The notes below the pieces were generated by a model that was not told where the DNA came from, searched no databases, and was given only the letters and a program-made list of their open reading frames with translations. A stretch of DNA of 64,000 nt from Rhea pennata (lineage: Eukaryota; Chordata; Aves; Rheiformes; Rheidae). The stretch covers positions 12,805,501 to 12,869,500 of the forward strand of contig NC_084674.1 of the NCBI RefSeq assembly GCF_028389875.1, read 5' to 3'. Every line of letters begins with the position of its first letter. The stretch's first letter is position 1. Made by a program: the position numbers and the translations under genes. Shown piece after piece: positions 10,801 to 22,970 of the stretch.

Positions 10801-13800
10801 ATGTATCTGCAAGTGGTAGCTAGAAGAGGTAGCAATAAAATGAAGAGTATGCAGGGAAAGCTAGGTAGGAAAGCAAAGAGATGTTCCAGAGTAGAGCAGG
10901 ACACCAATCCTTTAAACCTTGGGTCCCTTCACTAAATCGTTTACCTTCACTGGGGAACAGAGCTAGGGGTCCGACCAGTGGACACCGTACCTAGAGTGAG
11001 GACCCATCAATCTTGCAGGTCACTCTTCTGCTCTAACCATTAGGCAAGGCAGAGGAACAAAAAGCAGCCATAGAAATGAGGCTATGGTGAGCGCTGCATT
11101 TGACTGGCTTATTTGCTCCATAAATTACTGTGTTTCAAAAACTGCCACAAAACATCTTCGCAAACCCAAGGAGAGGGAAAGGACTCAGGTATGCCACCAG
11201 TCCCCCTAGCCTGCCCTCGACATGTAAAGATATCAGTCCAACAGCACATGCTTGCAAACCCCAGCCCGGCTCTGGCTGGGTTAATGTGACAATCCGCTTC
11301 TGACAGCGTGTCAATACAAAGCAATTTAGGAGTGCATGAAAAATCGACCTGAGGTAACAGGCAATTTCTCCGCTCTGCTGGGTAGACGGAAGTAGGGACC
11401 AATAAGGCCAGCATTTCTGCGTGTACTCACCTCAGCAAGGTCCAGAGTCTGCTGGCACACACTGTCACATTAGCAGCTTTCTCTGGAAAGGGGGTGGAGC
11501 AAGACACAGGCAAACCACCCTTTACAGGGCACAGTCTCAGGATGGGGACAAAGAAGAGCTGCGGGAGGCATCCCATTCTTTATTCCCATAATAATTTTGT
11601 TGTTTAATGGGAGGCATTTGAATAAGTAAAATAACAGGAAAATTGATTGAACCAGAGTGGGTAGTATTAAATACTCACATGATTACAAGGCAGCACCCTG
11701 ACCCTGAGCGCAAGCAACCTGCCACATGGCCAGGCAGCAGCTGCTGAACCACTCCAGGCTGGAGAGGGACAAGCAGGGTGTCCAAACGACCCCAAAAACC
11801 TAACACCAAAGAATTCATCTCCCATTTTAAGCTACAACCAGGGCACAGTCAGATGGGATATGGGATAATGATGGCGCCACACAGGTAAAGAAGCGCAAGT
11901 CACACACACATTGCCCCATGCAGGACCTGAGAGAGGTCACAGGAGTTAACATAGGGGAACAGACCACATGGTGGGAAAAGAAAGTGAATAACATGGAAGC
12001 ACTGAGGGCCACTCTCTGCTGTCTTTCTCTCCCTGGCAGTCACCAGCACAGATTGCTGGGAGGTAATCACACGCCTCTTGCCCACATGGTAGCCACCAGT
12101 AGCCATCTCAGAGCACTGCCTCTGACACTCTGTGCAAACACATTGGCTCAAACATCGAGGTTGGCAGAGAAAAACAGAGGGTGAGACCAATCCAAGCAAA
12201 TCTGTTTCCAAATCCAGAGAGCAGCAGAAATGCTCTGGCAGTGTTCATCCAGCATAATGGGCTCATGAACACTCCCACCATGCTAAAAGCATCACGGTCT
12301 GTCGTTATGGAAAGCAGAAAACACAACAGACTGAGTCTACACCTCTTAGTGCAGACTTCTCTCCTGCCCAAACCCAGGTTGTTTCAGTCTGAAGATCTGA
12401 TTCAGATCCCTCACTCATCTGGTGAGGCAATAAAAGCAGCCAGCAGAAACTTGCCTATTTCTAGAGCAAATAGCTCCAAACACAGACTGAACTTCCTGTC
12501 CATGATGTGCATGGTACACAATGGGAACTCTAGAGGATCCTAAGCAAGGAAATGTAGAAGACAAAAAAAAAAGGAAGAATGGTTAGAAAGCAAAAACATT
12601 ACATTTCTGTGAGTATGCCAGAATAACACTCTGGGTTAAAGCTACCCTTGGACACATTTTTATCCAAGATACATGGGATACAGCCAGGGAAGTAGGGTTT
12701 GAAGTTGGGCTCTTTTTGTGTATTTGCATTAAGAGTAAGATCCCCATTTTATTTTGATTTAATAAGGTAGTTAATGCATGTTAACAAAATTAAAATTCAT
12801 TATTAAAAGCAGATGTACAGTTGTATGAATAGTTAAGCATTAGATTTGCCTTTAGATCATCCAGAGCTTCAGCGTATGCTTCTAATAACCAGCTGTCATT
12901 TACCAGTGATGTGGTAACTCTCTTACTAAATTCTAAATGGGCATATGGAGGTTACATTTAAAGTAGTACTTTTTTCTCCACTTCTATCTTTTCCCACATG
13001 CAACTGAGCCAACTCACAAATTTCCTGCAACATTTTTTCTTTTAGTTAATGGGATGCATGTTGAGATCAGAAAGGCCAAATGATGACCTGCCTTCTTGTT
13101 TTTACATCTCTTTGGAAAAATCCATATGACTCTCCATGTGTCAGAAGAGTCGTAATACAACCCAGATGCCTCAGCACTAATTGCACTTTTTGTACTAGAA
13201 GCAGCTAAGCTCCCCTGAGAAGCCCTTCAACCACAAACCCTTTTTGTCCAGTGCTGCTATGTTCCTGAACGGCTTTGCCATAACAGGCTGGCAAGCTCAG
13301 CTCTTGGACAAGCCACCAGCAGCAACCCAGCATGAACAACTCTTTAGTCACAAACTGCATATTCAGAGACTGCCAGAAACCAGGGCACCATGGGACTCGT
13401 GAGAAGCAAAATCAGTTTCTGTGATCGGGACAGGGGTAAGGGTTAAGCAAGAAAATCAATCTCATTTGCGAACTTCCAATGGGGCTGCAGTAATATACCA
13501 CCAAATAACACTTAAAATCAGCAAAACACTTCCACATTACATCAGTTTTAGTATCTTTTGCTTTCTAACTGAGGCAAATGCAATTAGCAATGCAGGACTC
13601 AGCACCTGTACCTTCTAGCATTGCAGTCGCCAAATGGGGTCAGAGGGGATGCATCTTCCCTGCCAAGTCACCCCCTGACACAGACAAAAGTTACATCAGT
13701 TAAGTGGGGATAGTAATAAGGGCCAGTTTCATTCTGTCCTACACAGGACCAGCATTAAGACTTGGCTCACACAGATCTCTTCCTGCTGACCCCATCTTTC

Positions 13801-15758
13801 CTTGAGATGGATCTATATGTTCTTAACTGTGTTTGAATATTTAGCACTGTTGGCTAGGGGAGAGGAGGGCAGGAAAGAGGGAGGCAGAGATAGAGAAGCA
13901 CAGACAGAGGAGGATTGGAAAGCCCTGGTGCTGCAATGTGTTAACTTTATATTATCATGAGTAAACCCCTGAAAGCTTGGAGGCAATGATGATAGCTTCA
14001 GGAGGTCCCTCTTCCCACCTTTCCCAGCTGCCTGTGACTCCCGAGAACAGGAAACACTGCCCCATACGTGAGCGCCAAGCATTTCCTGTGCAGCAATGCT
14101 CCTCATCCTTCCCATCACAGCTGGATTTCCATCACACTCTAGAGAGCCACAAGGCTCCTCTGTGAGGTGAGCCAGTGTTCAGGACATTCCCCTAGCTCTA
14201 GGTCAGTGATCTTTCAAGGGACACATTTCATCAGGCTCCCTTTCTCTATAAGATGTCAGCTGAAAAAGCAGAAGGAGGAGGGAGTTACCACCTTGCACCA
14301 CTACCCCATCTGAAGATGTTGCTTCCCATCCACGTCCCTGTGGGATGCCAGCCAAGAGCTGCCCTTGTGCTGTCAGTGCCCCTGTATCTTAGCTTCCTCA
14401 TACTACTCTAAACCACCAGGTATTGGCAGCTTCTACAGCACAGAAGCCAACATACCACAGCCACCCACCATGCTGAAAAACACTGCCTTTCCATATTGCT
14501 CCATAAAAATGAGCTGAAAAGGAAGTCTTTTTTAACCCCATTTTTTTCCATCATTAACTGAGAGAGTTGGAACTCATTACAAGCCAGGTAAGAGCATCTG
14601 CAGATTTTTTTGTGATAAAGTTCGGAAAAAAAAAGAAAAAAACAGAAGGAAATTCTTTCTTGCAACCCATGGAGACAAACAGCAGCACTGTCTGCCTCCA
14701 GCGATGGGCAGCTCAGGGAAGCGAGGCAAGCATCGCTGGGCTTGCTTTCTTCCCATATCATCCTCTAGGCACTGCTGTTGGCCACTGTCAAACACAGGAT
14801 ATTTGTGGTCTAAACTTGTCCATCTTTATGTCTGAAGGTCCTGTACACTATGCTATCAATCATCCATAGAAATATTAAGCAACTAGAGAGCTGAAGCTGT
14901 CATCTGTTACATTCATTCGCTTGAGGATCAAGTATCTCAGCGAAAGCAGGAACAGAGTCCAAATTCAGAGCCTCCCCCACCCCCGATCTCATTACAGCCC
15001 TGGTACATGCACAAACCCCCTCTTCCTCCAGGTCTCTCTTCCCGCAGCATTGACCACAGCTCATAAATTAGTAAGTGTATGTATTTTTTGAATCCGTTTT
15101 GTGGTGAGGGAGACATTGAAGATGAAGTGGAGAGGAGCAGAGGGGAGGGGGGAGAAAACAAATCTGACACATATAAACAGTTCAAACACTGCAAAATGTT
15201 TAACAACATGTAAGTCCTTCAAAGCCACAAACCCCATAGTCCCTATCTGCAGGCTGGATTCCCCAATAGGTTTACTGCTAATGCCAATGTAAAAGGCGGT
15301 GGTGAACAAGGACCCAGAATTCTTTGTTCTCTCATCAATTACGTGCCAAGTTAAAACCCAGGGAAAGAAAAAAAAAGTCTAACCCACAGTTGCTCTTTAA
15401 TCTTGTGCAGCTTATTAAAACCAAGAGGACAAGATAATCCACCCAGGCTGGCAAGTTGGAGGCTGCTCATTCCCTCTCCAGAAGAAATCAGCTCATGTTT
15501 TCTCCTCAAGTCCCAAGAGGCTCAGAGACCAGAAGACACTGACAGTATGCTACAGAAAATAAAAAGAAGGTAATTATGGGAAAGGTTCAGAGAAAAACTT
15601 GTTTCTGCACAGATACATAGAGATCTAGCAAGAGCGACACATGCTGCAGGAGCTGCTGGTTACCTAGTGCCTGGTCATCAGACTAGAGAAGCTGAGCCAT
15701 GGCAGGGGTTGTTAGCGCAATGCGCAGGCTAAACTGATTCATCCTAAACAGCTGAATC

Positions 15759-15759
<1 letters not shown>

Positions 15760-15793
<34 letters not shown>
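15760..15793. repeat. Poly(A) run of 34
   Basis: A homopolymer of 34 A followed by an A-rich stretch with gaaaagaaaa. No retrocopy body is recognised upstream. Confidence 0.97.
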
Positions 15794-15796
<3 letters not shown>

Positions 15797-16529
15797 AAAG
15801 AAAAGAAAAGGGCTCTTTGTTTTAAATTGCACCGTTACTTAGGGCACTTGCTCAGCAGTTATGGTCACATCTCTTACTTTGTCACGGACTCCCTTAGGTA
15901 AATGAGGGAGATGGTACAAAGGGACTAACATACCAGAATAAGGTACAACTGCAAGTATAAGCAAACTGAATAAGCCAGCACATACAAGAACGGCAATGGG
16001 TAACGACAACAGAAAGCAAAAAGGTAGAGAGAAAAGAAGAGAGGTACAGTGACAGAGAACAGGAATCAGTTAGATGATACAGTTAATGAATCTAACCTGT
16101 TCCCATCCACATCAAATTCAGCTAGAAAAAGGGAGATGGCAAAATGGAATGCATTGAAATATTCACATACTCCCTTGAAAAGGTAGGAAGAAAGGTGATA
16201 GAAACCAAGTGGAGCAACAAATCTGGCCAAGCATGGATACCAAAGTCTCTGTTTCACTAAGGAAAGGTGAGGCAAAGAGGCAGCAACATCTTAAGCAAGG
16301 CAACAGATGAAAGACGCACACATGAAAGGACAGATGATCAGCTGGGGCCAACACCACCTGGAAAAAAAAAGACAAAAAAAAGTCAAGTCAGCTCTCTTCG
16401 GATAGTGCTAGAAGTCTTCCATGTAGCAGCAGGCTTGGATAGCCACAGAGATTTTTGTTAACACAGTTAGAAAGAGAGAGAAACTTCCAGGAAATATTCA
16501 TTCTAGGCGACTAACTTCAAAAACAAAGC

Positions 16530-16556
16530 AAAAAAAAAAAAAAAAAAAAAAAAAAA
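16530..16556. repeat. Poly(A) run of 27
   Basis: A homopolymer of 27 A, about 500 bp upstream of the old CR1 remnant. No relationship between them is shown. Confidence 0.97.
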
Positions 16557-17059
16557 CGAAAGCTACACCAATACAGCCTACACATCCTAACTGCAGTGCT
16601 TGAAGACTGCAACATCAACGTTGAGTAGCTGCATCACCAAGAAATGATAGTGTTATCGCTCGGTATCAGTGAGCAGTAAGAATGCTATGGAAAAGCTGGA
16701 AGTGGAAAATATCCTTGGGCAGAGTTATTTTAAACTTCTGCTTTTTCTGACTTAGTTTAAACAAAACAGATGGATAAGCAACAGTAGAGTGCTATCTAAA
16801 GGTTCTTGGTTTCGAAAGGGCAAATACAGGTCTTGGGTATACAGGAAAGGCTCAAATGTCTTTGAATCAAAGGTTCAGAAACTCCCTAGAGATTGCATCC
16901 CAAGCAAGAAAAAAGTATTGAAGGAGCAGTTCCCAACTTGCTGGAATTACTATTGTAATGAGGATAAAAAGAGTAAGTAGAAAGTACAGAAGGAGGAGGG
17001 ATGTCTGAGCAGCAAAAAAATCAGTGTTTTAGAGGCCAGAAGTATAGGGATAAAGCGAG

Positions 17060-18430
17060 AAATGCCAGAAGTCAAACTAAGTTAGACCTTGTGAAGGATA
17101 TTAAAACAAATAGTGAAAGGTTCTCCAGGCAAATCAACACTAAGATAATAAAGACAGAACAAGCAGTGCTGTGATGCAGGATTGGGGGAGAGAGCCCTAA
17201 CAGTAAATGAATTTTTCTCAGCAGTTCTGAAGCGGGAAAATGATTGTAAATGTATGAACAAAGCTGGGTGACTAATATGGCAAAAGTGCTTACCATAGCT
17301 GAGATGGAAGAGAAGTTCCAGGCTCTTCATGTGATCGAGAAAAGGAGCCAGGTAGCTCCCAGCCAGAAGTCCTGGGAATTAGCCCATGAAATCAGAGGAC
17401 AGGGAGAAAGGACTTTGATAAATCTATCACTAAGGAGGTGGAGAACAGAAAATGCATCACCTACAGCAAAGGATGGAAAAAGCAATCTGAGTAGCTACCA
17501 AGCCACAGTGTGCAAGGAAGGAATCAGACTTGGGAGAGGAAATGAAATGCAGATCATGCCAGACTATCTTGTTTGAGGAATGTTTTCATTTTTGTTTCAC
17601 TTTTTTGTTAATAACTGATCATCTAGATAATGGAAAGTCTGTATTTCAGTGAAACATTTGATACAGTGCCATGAGGGGAAGCAATTTGTTATGGTAAAGA
17701 GGATGAAGCTTAGCACAGGCAACATAAAGCCAGTATGGGATTTGGTGGAGGGGCAGTGGCAGACTGAGTGGGAAGGTGACAGTTCAGCTGCAGGGAGGTT
17801 TTCAGGGGAGTACCTTGAAGAGCAGCCTTGAGACTTGCCATAATCAGCATTTTCACTAGTGAACTAAAGAAGCTGGCTCGTGACAAGCAGAAGAAAAACA
17901 GGCAAGACAATGTGGATATCACACTGGAAGCACAGCTCAAGGATGGCTCGAGCACTAGAAACAAATAGTGTCATTTTCAAGATCATACCAAGAATTTCTA
18001 CTACAAATGGGGAAATTATCAATTGAAAATGACTGAAGGGGATAAAGTGCTGCTTGTCATAGGCAAGTGCATGCTGACTAATGGAATATAGCTACAAAGT
18101 AGGCAAACTTGATCCTATGATATACGCAGGCAAGGGTTTACAGCAGAGGAGAGCATCATCCAATTGGCAATATAAACGTCTGGTCATTCACTCTCAAGAA
18201 CAAGAACAGATGCAAAGAAAGGCTGCCAGAATAACCAGTGAGTGAGAGAGGGGACAGGAGAATATAGTTTATTCTGCTGAAGGAGACGTGATTGCCCTCT
18301 TCATCCTGGCTGTAGTTATCAAGCAAGGAAAAAAAGCAATGGAACTACAAAGCTATAAAATAGCCAGAAAAATGCCTAAGCTCAAAATTATGGTTTCTAA
18401 TCACCAGAGCAGTAAAGCAGCTGAGGGGAA
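17060..18430 (+). mobile_element. Degraded CR1-type LINE, ORF2 (reverse transcriptase) remnant
   Basis: A colinear set of CR1 ORF2 landmarks is readable on the plus strand, though frames are broken. At about 17552-17580 is a stretch matching the CR1 segment 'GHSRLTNLI' at the DNA level. At 17648-17671 is S-E-T-F-D-T-V-P, corresponding to the RT motif SKAFDTVPH. At 18204-18236 is E-Q-M-Q-R-K-A-A-R-I-T, corresponding to the downstream CR1 motif ending QRRATRM. Upstream text from about 17080 resembles the region just before the RT domain. Stops and frameshifts throughout show it is long dead. No tail octamer is seen at its end, so its limits are approximate. Confidence 0.65.
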
Positions 18431-21400
18431 AATAAATAAATAAAGAAAGAATTTTTAAGATGGAGCCTACAAATAGTATGGAAGGGATTCTATGCGGTGG
18501 TTCCCAGCTGGGAATTTAGCCAAGGTACTGGGGTTAACACACCCACTACTCTGAAAAGTATCAAGGGATTTTCAGCAGCTAGATATTGCCAAGACCTGGG
18601 TTTTAAATCTCCACTGCTGAAATGCAACTATTTATTCAGAACAGCTCTACTCAAGCAACTATGTGAAATGCTGCTTTGAGACTCTCAAAAGTCTCCTGGG
18701 AAGCAGGCAAAAAGATATATATTCTGTCTGGAACTGATTCTCTTTCTACACTTTTCTCCCTCTCATCCTTCTCCACTATTAATAGGATTTGCATCAGAAC
18801 GGCCCAGCCCTTGGAGCTGTGCTGCTTCTGGCTCATCTCCCATCATCCTGAGCTTGTCACCCCTTGGAGACAACACCTTCAGACATGTAAGCATGCAGAG
18901 CACGGTCCCAGCAGCTGATGGGGACCTCAGCTGCACAACACACTCCTCCATGTCTCTCATGGCAAGCAGGGAAAGAGTTCAGTTGCAGCAGAGTATAGCA
19001 CAGTTTAGACGTATCTGAGAATTAGCAACCGGGAGCAGATGCTTTCAGAGTAGCTCAAGACCTTCTTAATAACATCATCCTATCTGGACCTAAAGAACAT
19101 GGAACCACCTCCACCCCAAGCAATAGGAGAAAGTACAGCATGCTCAATTATTTCTAGGGAACAAAGAGTTCGTCTTAATAAATGTCATCTCTCTACACTC
19201 CTGCTATGGGGAAGGCCATTCTTTGGAAGATCCAGGTTTCTTTGTGCCAGGGTCTTTTTGATGAGTTGATATACTACAATTTTTTGCAACAAGCAAAAAC
19301 CCTGCAAGAGGAGACTACTCATCCAGTGCTTTCATTTGTTGGGGGATTTTTTTTTCCTTATTCCTTTATCCCTTTCTCTGCTCTATATAATTTTTCCCTT
19401 CTACTCTACAGCACTGGCAAAAACCTCCACACCAAAGTCCACAGCCTAGATCTGAACCAAGGAGAGCTGTAAGCCCTGCTGCACTGGCAGTGGCCAGCAT
19501 TCATGACATGGCATGCAAATTCCAAAGCACCATGAAATAGCAGACATGAGCTGATTTAATCCTCTTCCAGCTGCTCGTCTCTTAGTTGCTCTTCTCTAAT
19601 CGTTAGGCCTGGCAGCAAGGCTTAATAAAGAGGAAAACCCAGGTGCTGGGAGGGAGGCAGAGCGGCGGGCTGCAGCAGGCTGCATTGGCTCTCCTGCCAA
19701 CAAGGATTTACGTGCTGCTGGGCAGCAAGGGGTATGTGAGCAGCCAGAACAGCTGATACAGAGATGAAGCGGAAAAGAGAGTTTTCTCAGCTGCTCCGGG
19801 GAGTTAGTTGCTTTTTTGGCTTACCCACGTCCATTCTGCCCCTCAAGGGAGTTGCTTAAGGTCGTTTGCCAAACCAATGAATGTGTGTTGCATGGCTGTA
19901 TCACACGTCCGCCTCCTGTGATGCACACTAATACTCCTATCACCTCCATGCAGTGTTTGGCCCAGCATCTGCTGCAGGAGAGATGCCTGCTTTTTAGCCT
20001 CGGGGCAAATTCAGCACTTGCTCATCCATCACCTCAGAGACCAAAACAGGCAAAATGCCAGTATCCCTCATGAGCCTGTAAATGAAGTCAGCACTGGTAG
20101 GACATACCAGGTTTGGCCACAGTGGGAAGTTTAGCAATAAAAGCTTCCATTCCCCTGTTTGTGGCCTGCACTCTTCAGCTCTGAGCCAGCATCCAGCACT
20201 CAATGTGAGAAAAGACAGTTCGGTCCCCAATGCTTGGGCTGCTCCTGATCTCCTCTGACTCCTAAGACGCTCAACAAGGTCAGGCACAGTTAGCACTGGC
20301 TAGTTAGCACTTGCTCCTAGTCCAAAAGAGACACCTTTACACTTCCCTCAATCTAGGTTACAGCAGCACAGGGCCAACCAAAGCTGAGACAACTGCACGA
20401 GGTGCTGGTAGGAATGTGCCCAGCAATGCTACGTCTCACCTCACAGCTGGCACTTCAGCAGTGCCAGCACACAAGCCACACAAATTAGATTGTCATTGCT
20501 CTGTATGCTAAATACATTGTGAACACCCCTCACCACCGCTAGTACCTCCTGCAGCCATACGTGACAGGTGGTGCCACCTCAGCTCTCCCTGGGCACCCAG
20601 CATTCACCTCCCAAGCCCCCACCCAGCTCTTGTCCTCCTTCTTCCCCACCTCACACACATGCTCAGCCTCTCCTTTTCCTTTCCCTTCTCTGCTTGTTGC
20701 ATGGAGGGTGAATTTGACCTCAATCTGTCTGCTTGAATTAGAGTCCAGAGCCGTTCCTCTCTGCCGAGCACAGAGCCCCGTCAGGGCTGTGAGGCCACAT
20801 CTGCCACACTGGGTTATTTGAGATGGGAGATTCAGCAAGGGCTGCTGCAGTCGCAAGATAGCAGAGGCCAAGGAGGGGTACAGAGGTGAGAAGAGGTAGA
20901 GTTTGTTGCACCACGCCAGAGGGAACAGGTGACCCACTGCAACGATGGAAGGTTGCCTTCCCACAAAATTCTGCTTGCTCAGCAGGTCAAGGCCAAACAG
21001 AGAGGGTTAAGGAGTGAAGGGAGAGTGGAGACTTCTCACTAGAAACAATTGAAGGTGGTTATGTGCATGGAGCTCCCACTTCAGAAATCTAGGTCTTTTG
21101 AGTTTTCAGATATGTTTCTTGGTAGTACACCAGAGATACCTATAAATAAAAATAAATTTAAAAGCAAGTAAATAAAATGCAGCAGCAGGACCATTCTTTG
21201 GCCCAAGGCAAGATGTATAGCATAGCTCACATGGCTGAAATCTCCTCCCCTTTTCCAAAATCATAGTGACCTCATCCAAACTGCTTTCTGGGAATAGTTC
21301 CTGGTCCGTGACACGCCCAAAGAGTGCCTGGCCTGAGAAAATGTTGTTTTTTCCAGGATCAGCCCCAAAATGTGCTCAGGAGTGTACTAACAAAGACAAA

Positions 21401-22903
21401 ACACAACCTTGAGACAGATCTGGACCCAAGCTCTGGCCCTGTCTACTTTACTAGTATGCTCATAGTCCTCTTATCTCCAAAGTCATTTAGATCTGGAGCA
21501 AATATTGCTCCAAACATCTGGAGAGATGGATCAGACCTGCTTGATTTTCTGAATGGGCCCAATTTCTGTGGGCTTTGTTCCCCTCTCATCACTAAAATCA
21601 GAGACTGGTTGTGTCGGCATCCTCCCAACCCTGGAGCCAGCTAGCTGCTCTGGAAGCAGTTGCTCTCACATGGAGGTCACCTGGCCATTAGCTCAGGTAG
21701 CACTGTAAGCACAGGGCAGTGCCAGCTCCCCTCTCAGTAACCCAGGATCATTCTGCCATCAGGAGAGCCCAGGCTGCCTGAGGGGTCTTCTGCAGTGCTA
21801 GTGTCCCCAGTAGATCTGCTCACTGTGGGGAAATCCTCCACCCTGGACAGGAAAGGAGCTCCTAAACCTTCACAGTTCCTTGGCCCAGGCCGCGAGCACC
21901 TCCTCCTTGCTCAAGCTGGAGCCCAGCTCCACAACAGAGATGAATCAAAAGGAAGGATTAGAGAGAGGAGAAAAGGTGCCAATCAGCCTCTAGGTGAAAA
22001 AAAAGGGGGGAGCAGAGATGTTTGCATCAAGAGCTGAATAGCTAGTCTAGGAAGAAGCAAAAGGATGACAGCTACTATGATGCCCCTCACACGCAGGCAG
22101 CCCAGTAAACTGGTCAGATGGGGAAGGCAGCAAGCCCTGGAGGACTCCACTATGTTGGGTACAGATAACAAGCTGAGTCTGGCAGCTCCACATATGTCAG
22201 CATCTATTGCATCTCATTCCCTGAAGGACAATGGGGCAAACACAAAACCCAGACCTCCCACAAGCCAACCACCAGACACACTCTTCCATTGCCAGGAACA
22301 GTCTCCCAGCTGCAGACACTCTCGCATTCCCTCCTTGCTCCCTTCTAGAAGCACTAGCAGAGATATTTCTCCCTCAGAAAGAGCAGGAAGATAGGTCTGC
22401 CAGCAGCACCCAAACCATCATGGCAATGGACTGCACTGACATCGGCACAGGAGAGAGCATCAAGTCCTTCCAGGTGGGCTGAAGTTCGCATCTCATTGCT
22501 ACTCCCTATATCAGCATGTGCTGACACAAAGGTTTGTTAACACTGCTCTGGAGAGCCTAGCACAGGGTCAGAACAGCAATATTCAACCATTCATCAAGCC
22601 CACAACTTACAGCTGTGGAGTTCAGAGTGTGGAGGCTGATTCTACTTTTCCTGGAGACTGAACCAGTCTGTTCTCAGGACCTGTTAAAAAGTGTAGATCT
22701 ATCTTCTGAAATGCCTCAAATTCTCAGGTGCTCAACTCAGAGGTTTCTGGGCCAGTCCTCCTAAAGGGAGGGTGAAATATCAGTGCCGGGGGTGGGGAAA
22801 AGCTCTGTTAAGCCCCAGATGTCTATCTGTGTCCAGAACCTCCAAGACTTTGCCTCATCTGTCAACAAGGATGTATTATAAATGTGTGTAAGGTGTAACT
22901 AAG
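18431..22903. other. Intergenic DNA, no gene recognised
   Basis: Unremarkable sequence. A block near 19555-19640 with ttaatcctcttcc and ctaatcgttag words might be regulatory. No gene or repeat family identified. Confidence 0.7.
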
Positions 22904-22970
22904 ATCATAGAATCATAGGATTGGTAAGGTTGGAAGGGACCTCTGGAGATCATCTAGTCCAGCCCTCAAA
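22904..22970 (-). mobile_element. CR1 LINE 3' tail fragment
   Basis: The plus strand reads catagaatcatagga followed by ggttggaagggacctctgg and a stretch ending tagtccagccc. This is the reverse complement of the avian CR1 3' end, including its terminal ATTCTATG-type octamer repeats, so the element is on the minus strand with its 3' end at the low coordinate. Only the last ~70-90 bases are recognisable, as expected of the extreme 5' truncation usual for CR1. Confidence 0.85.

Larger units (their letters stand above)
6363..17059. other. Intergenic DNA, no gene recognised
   Basis: Contains poly(T)/poly(A) runs and an AT-rich block at about 12720-12960 that could be a conserved element. A small cluster of attaggaat repeats and their inverse lies near 9361-9391. 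No coding exon, RNA gene or intact transposable element was recognised. Confidence 0.7.
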
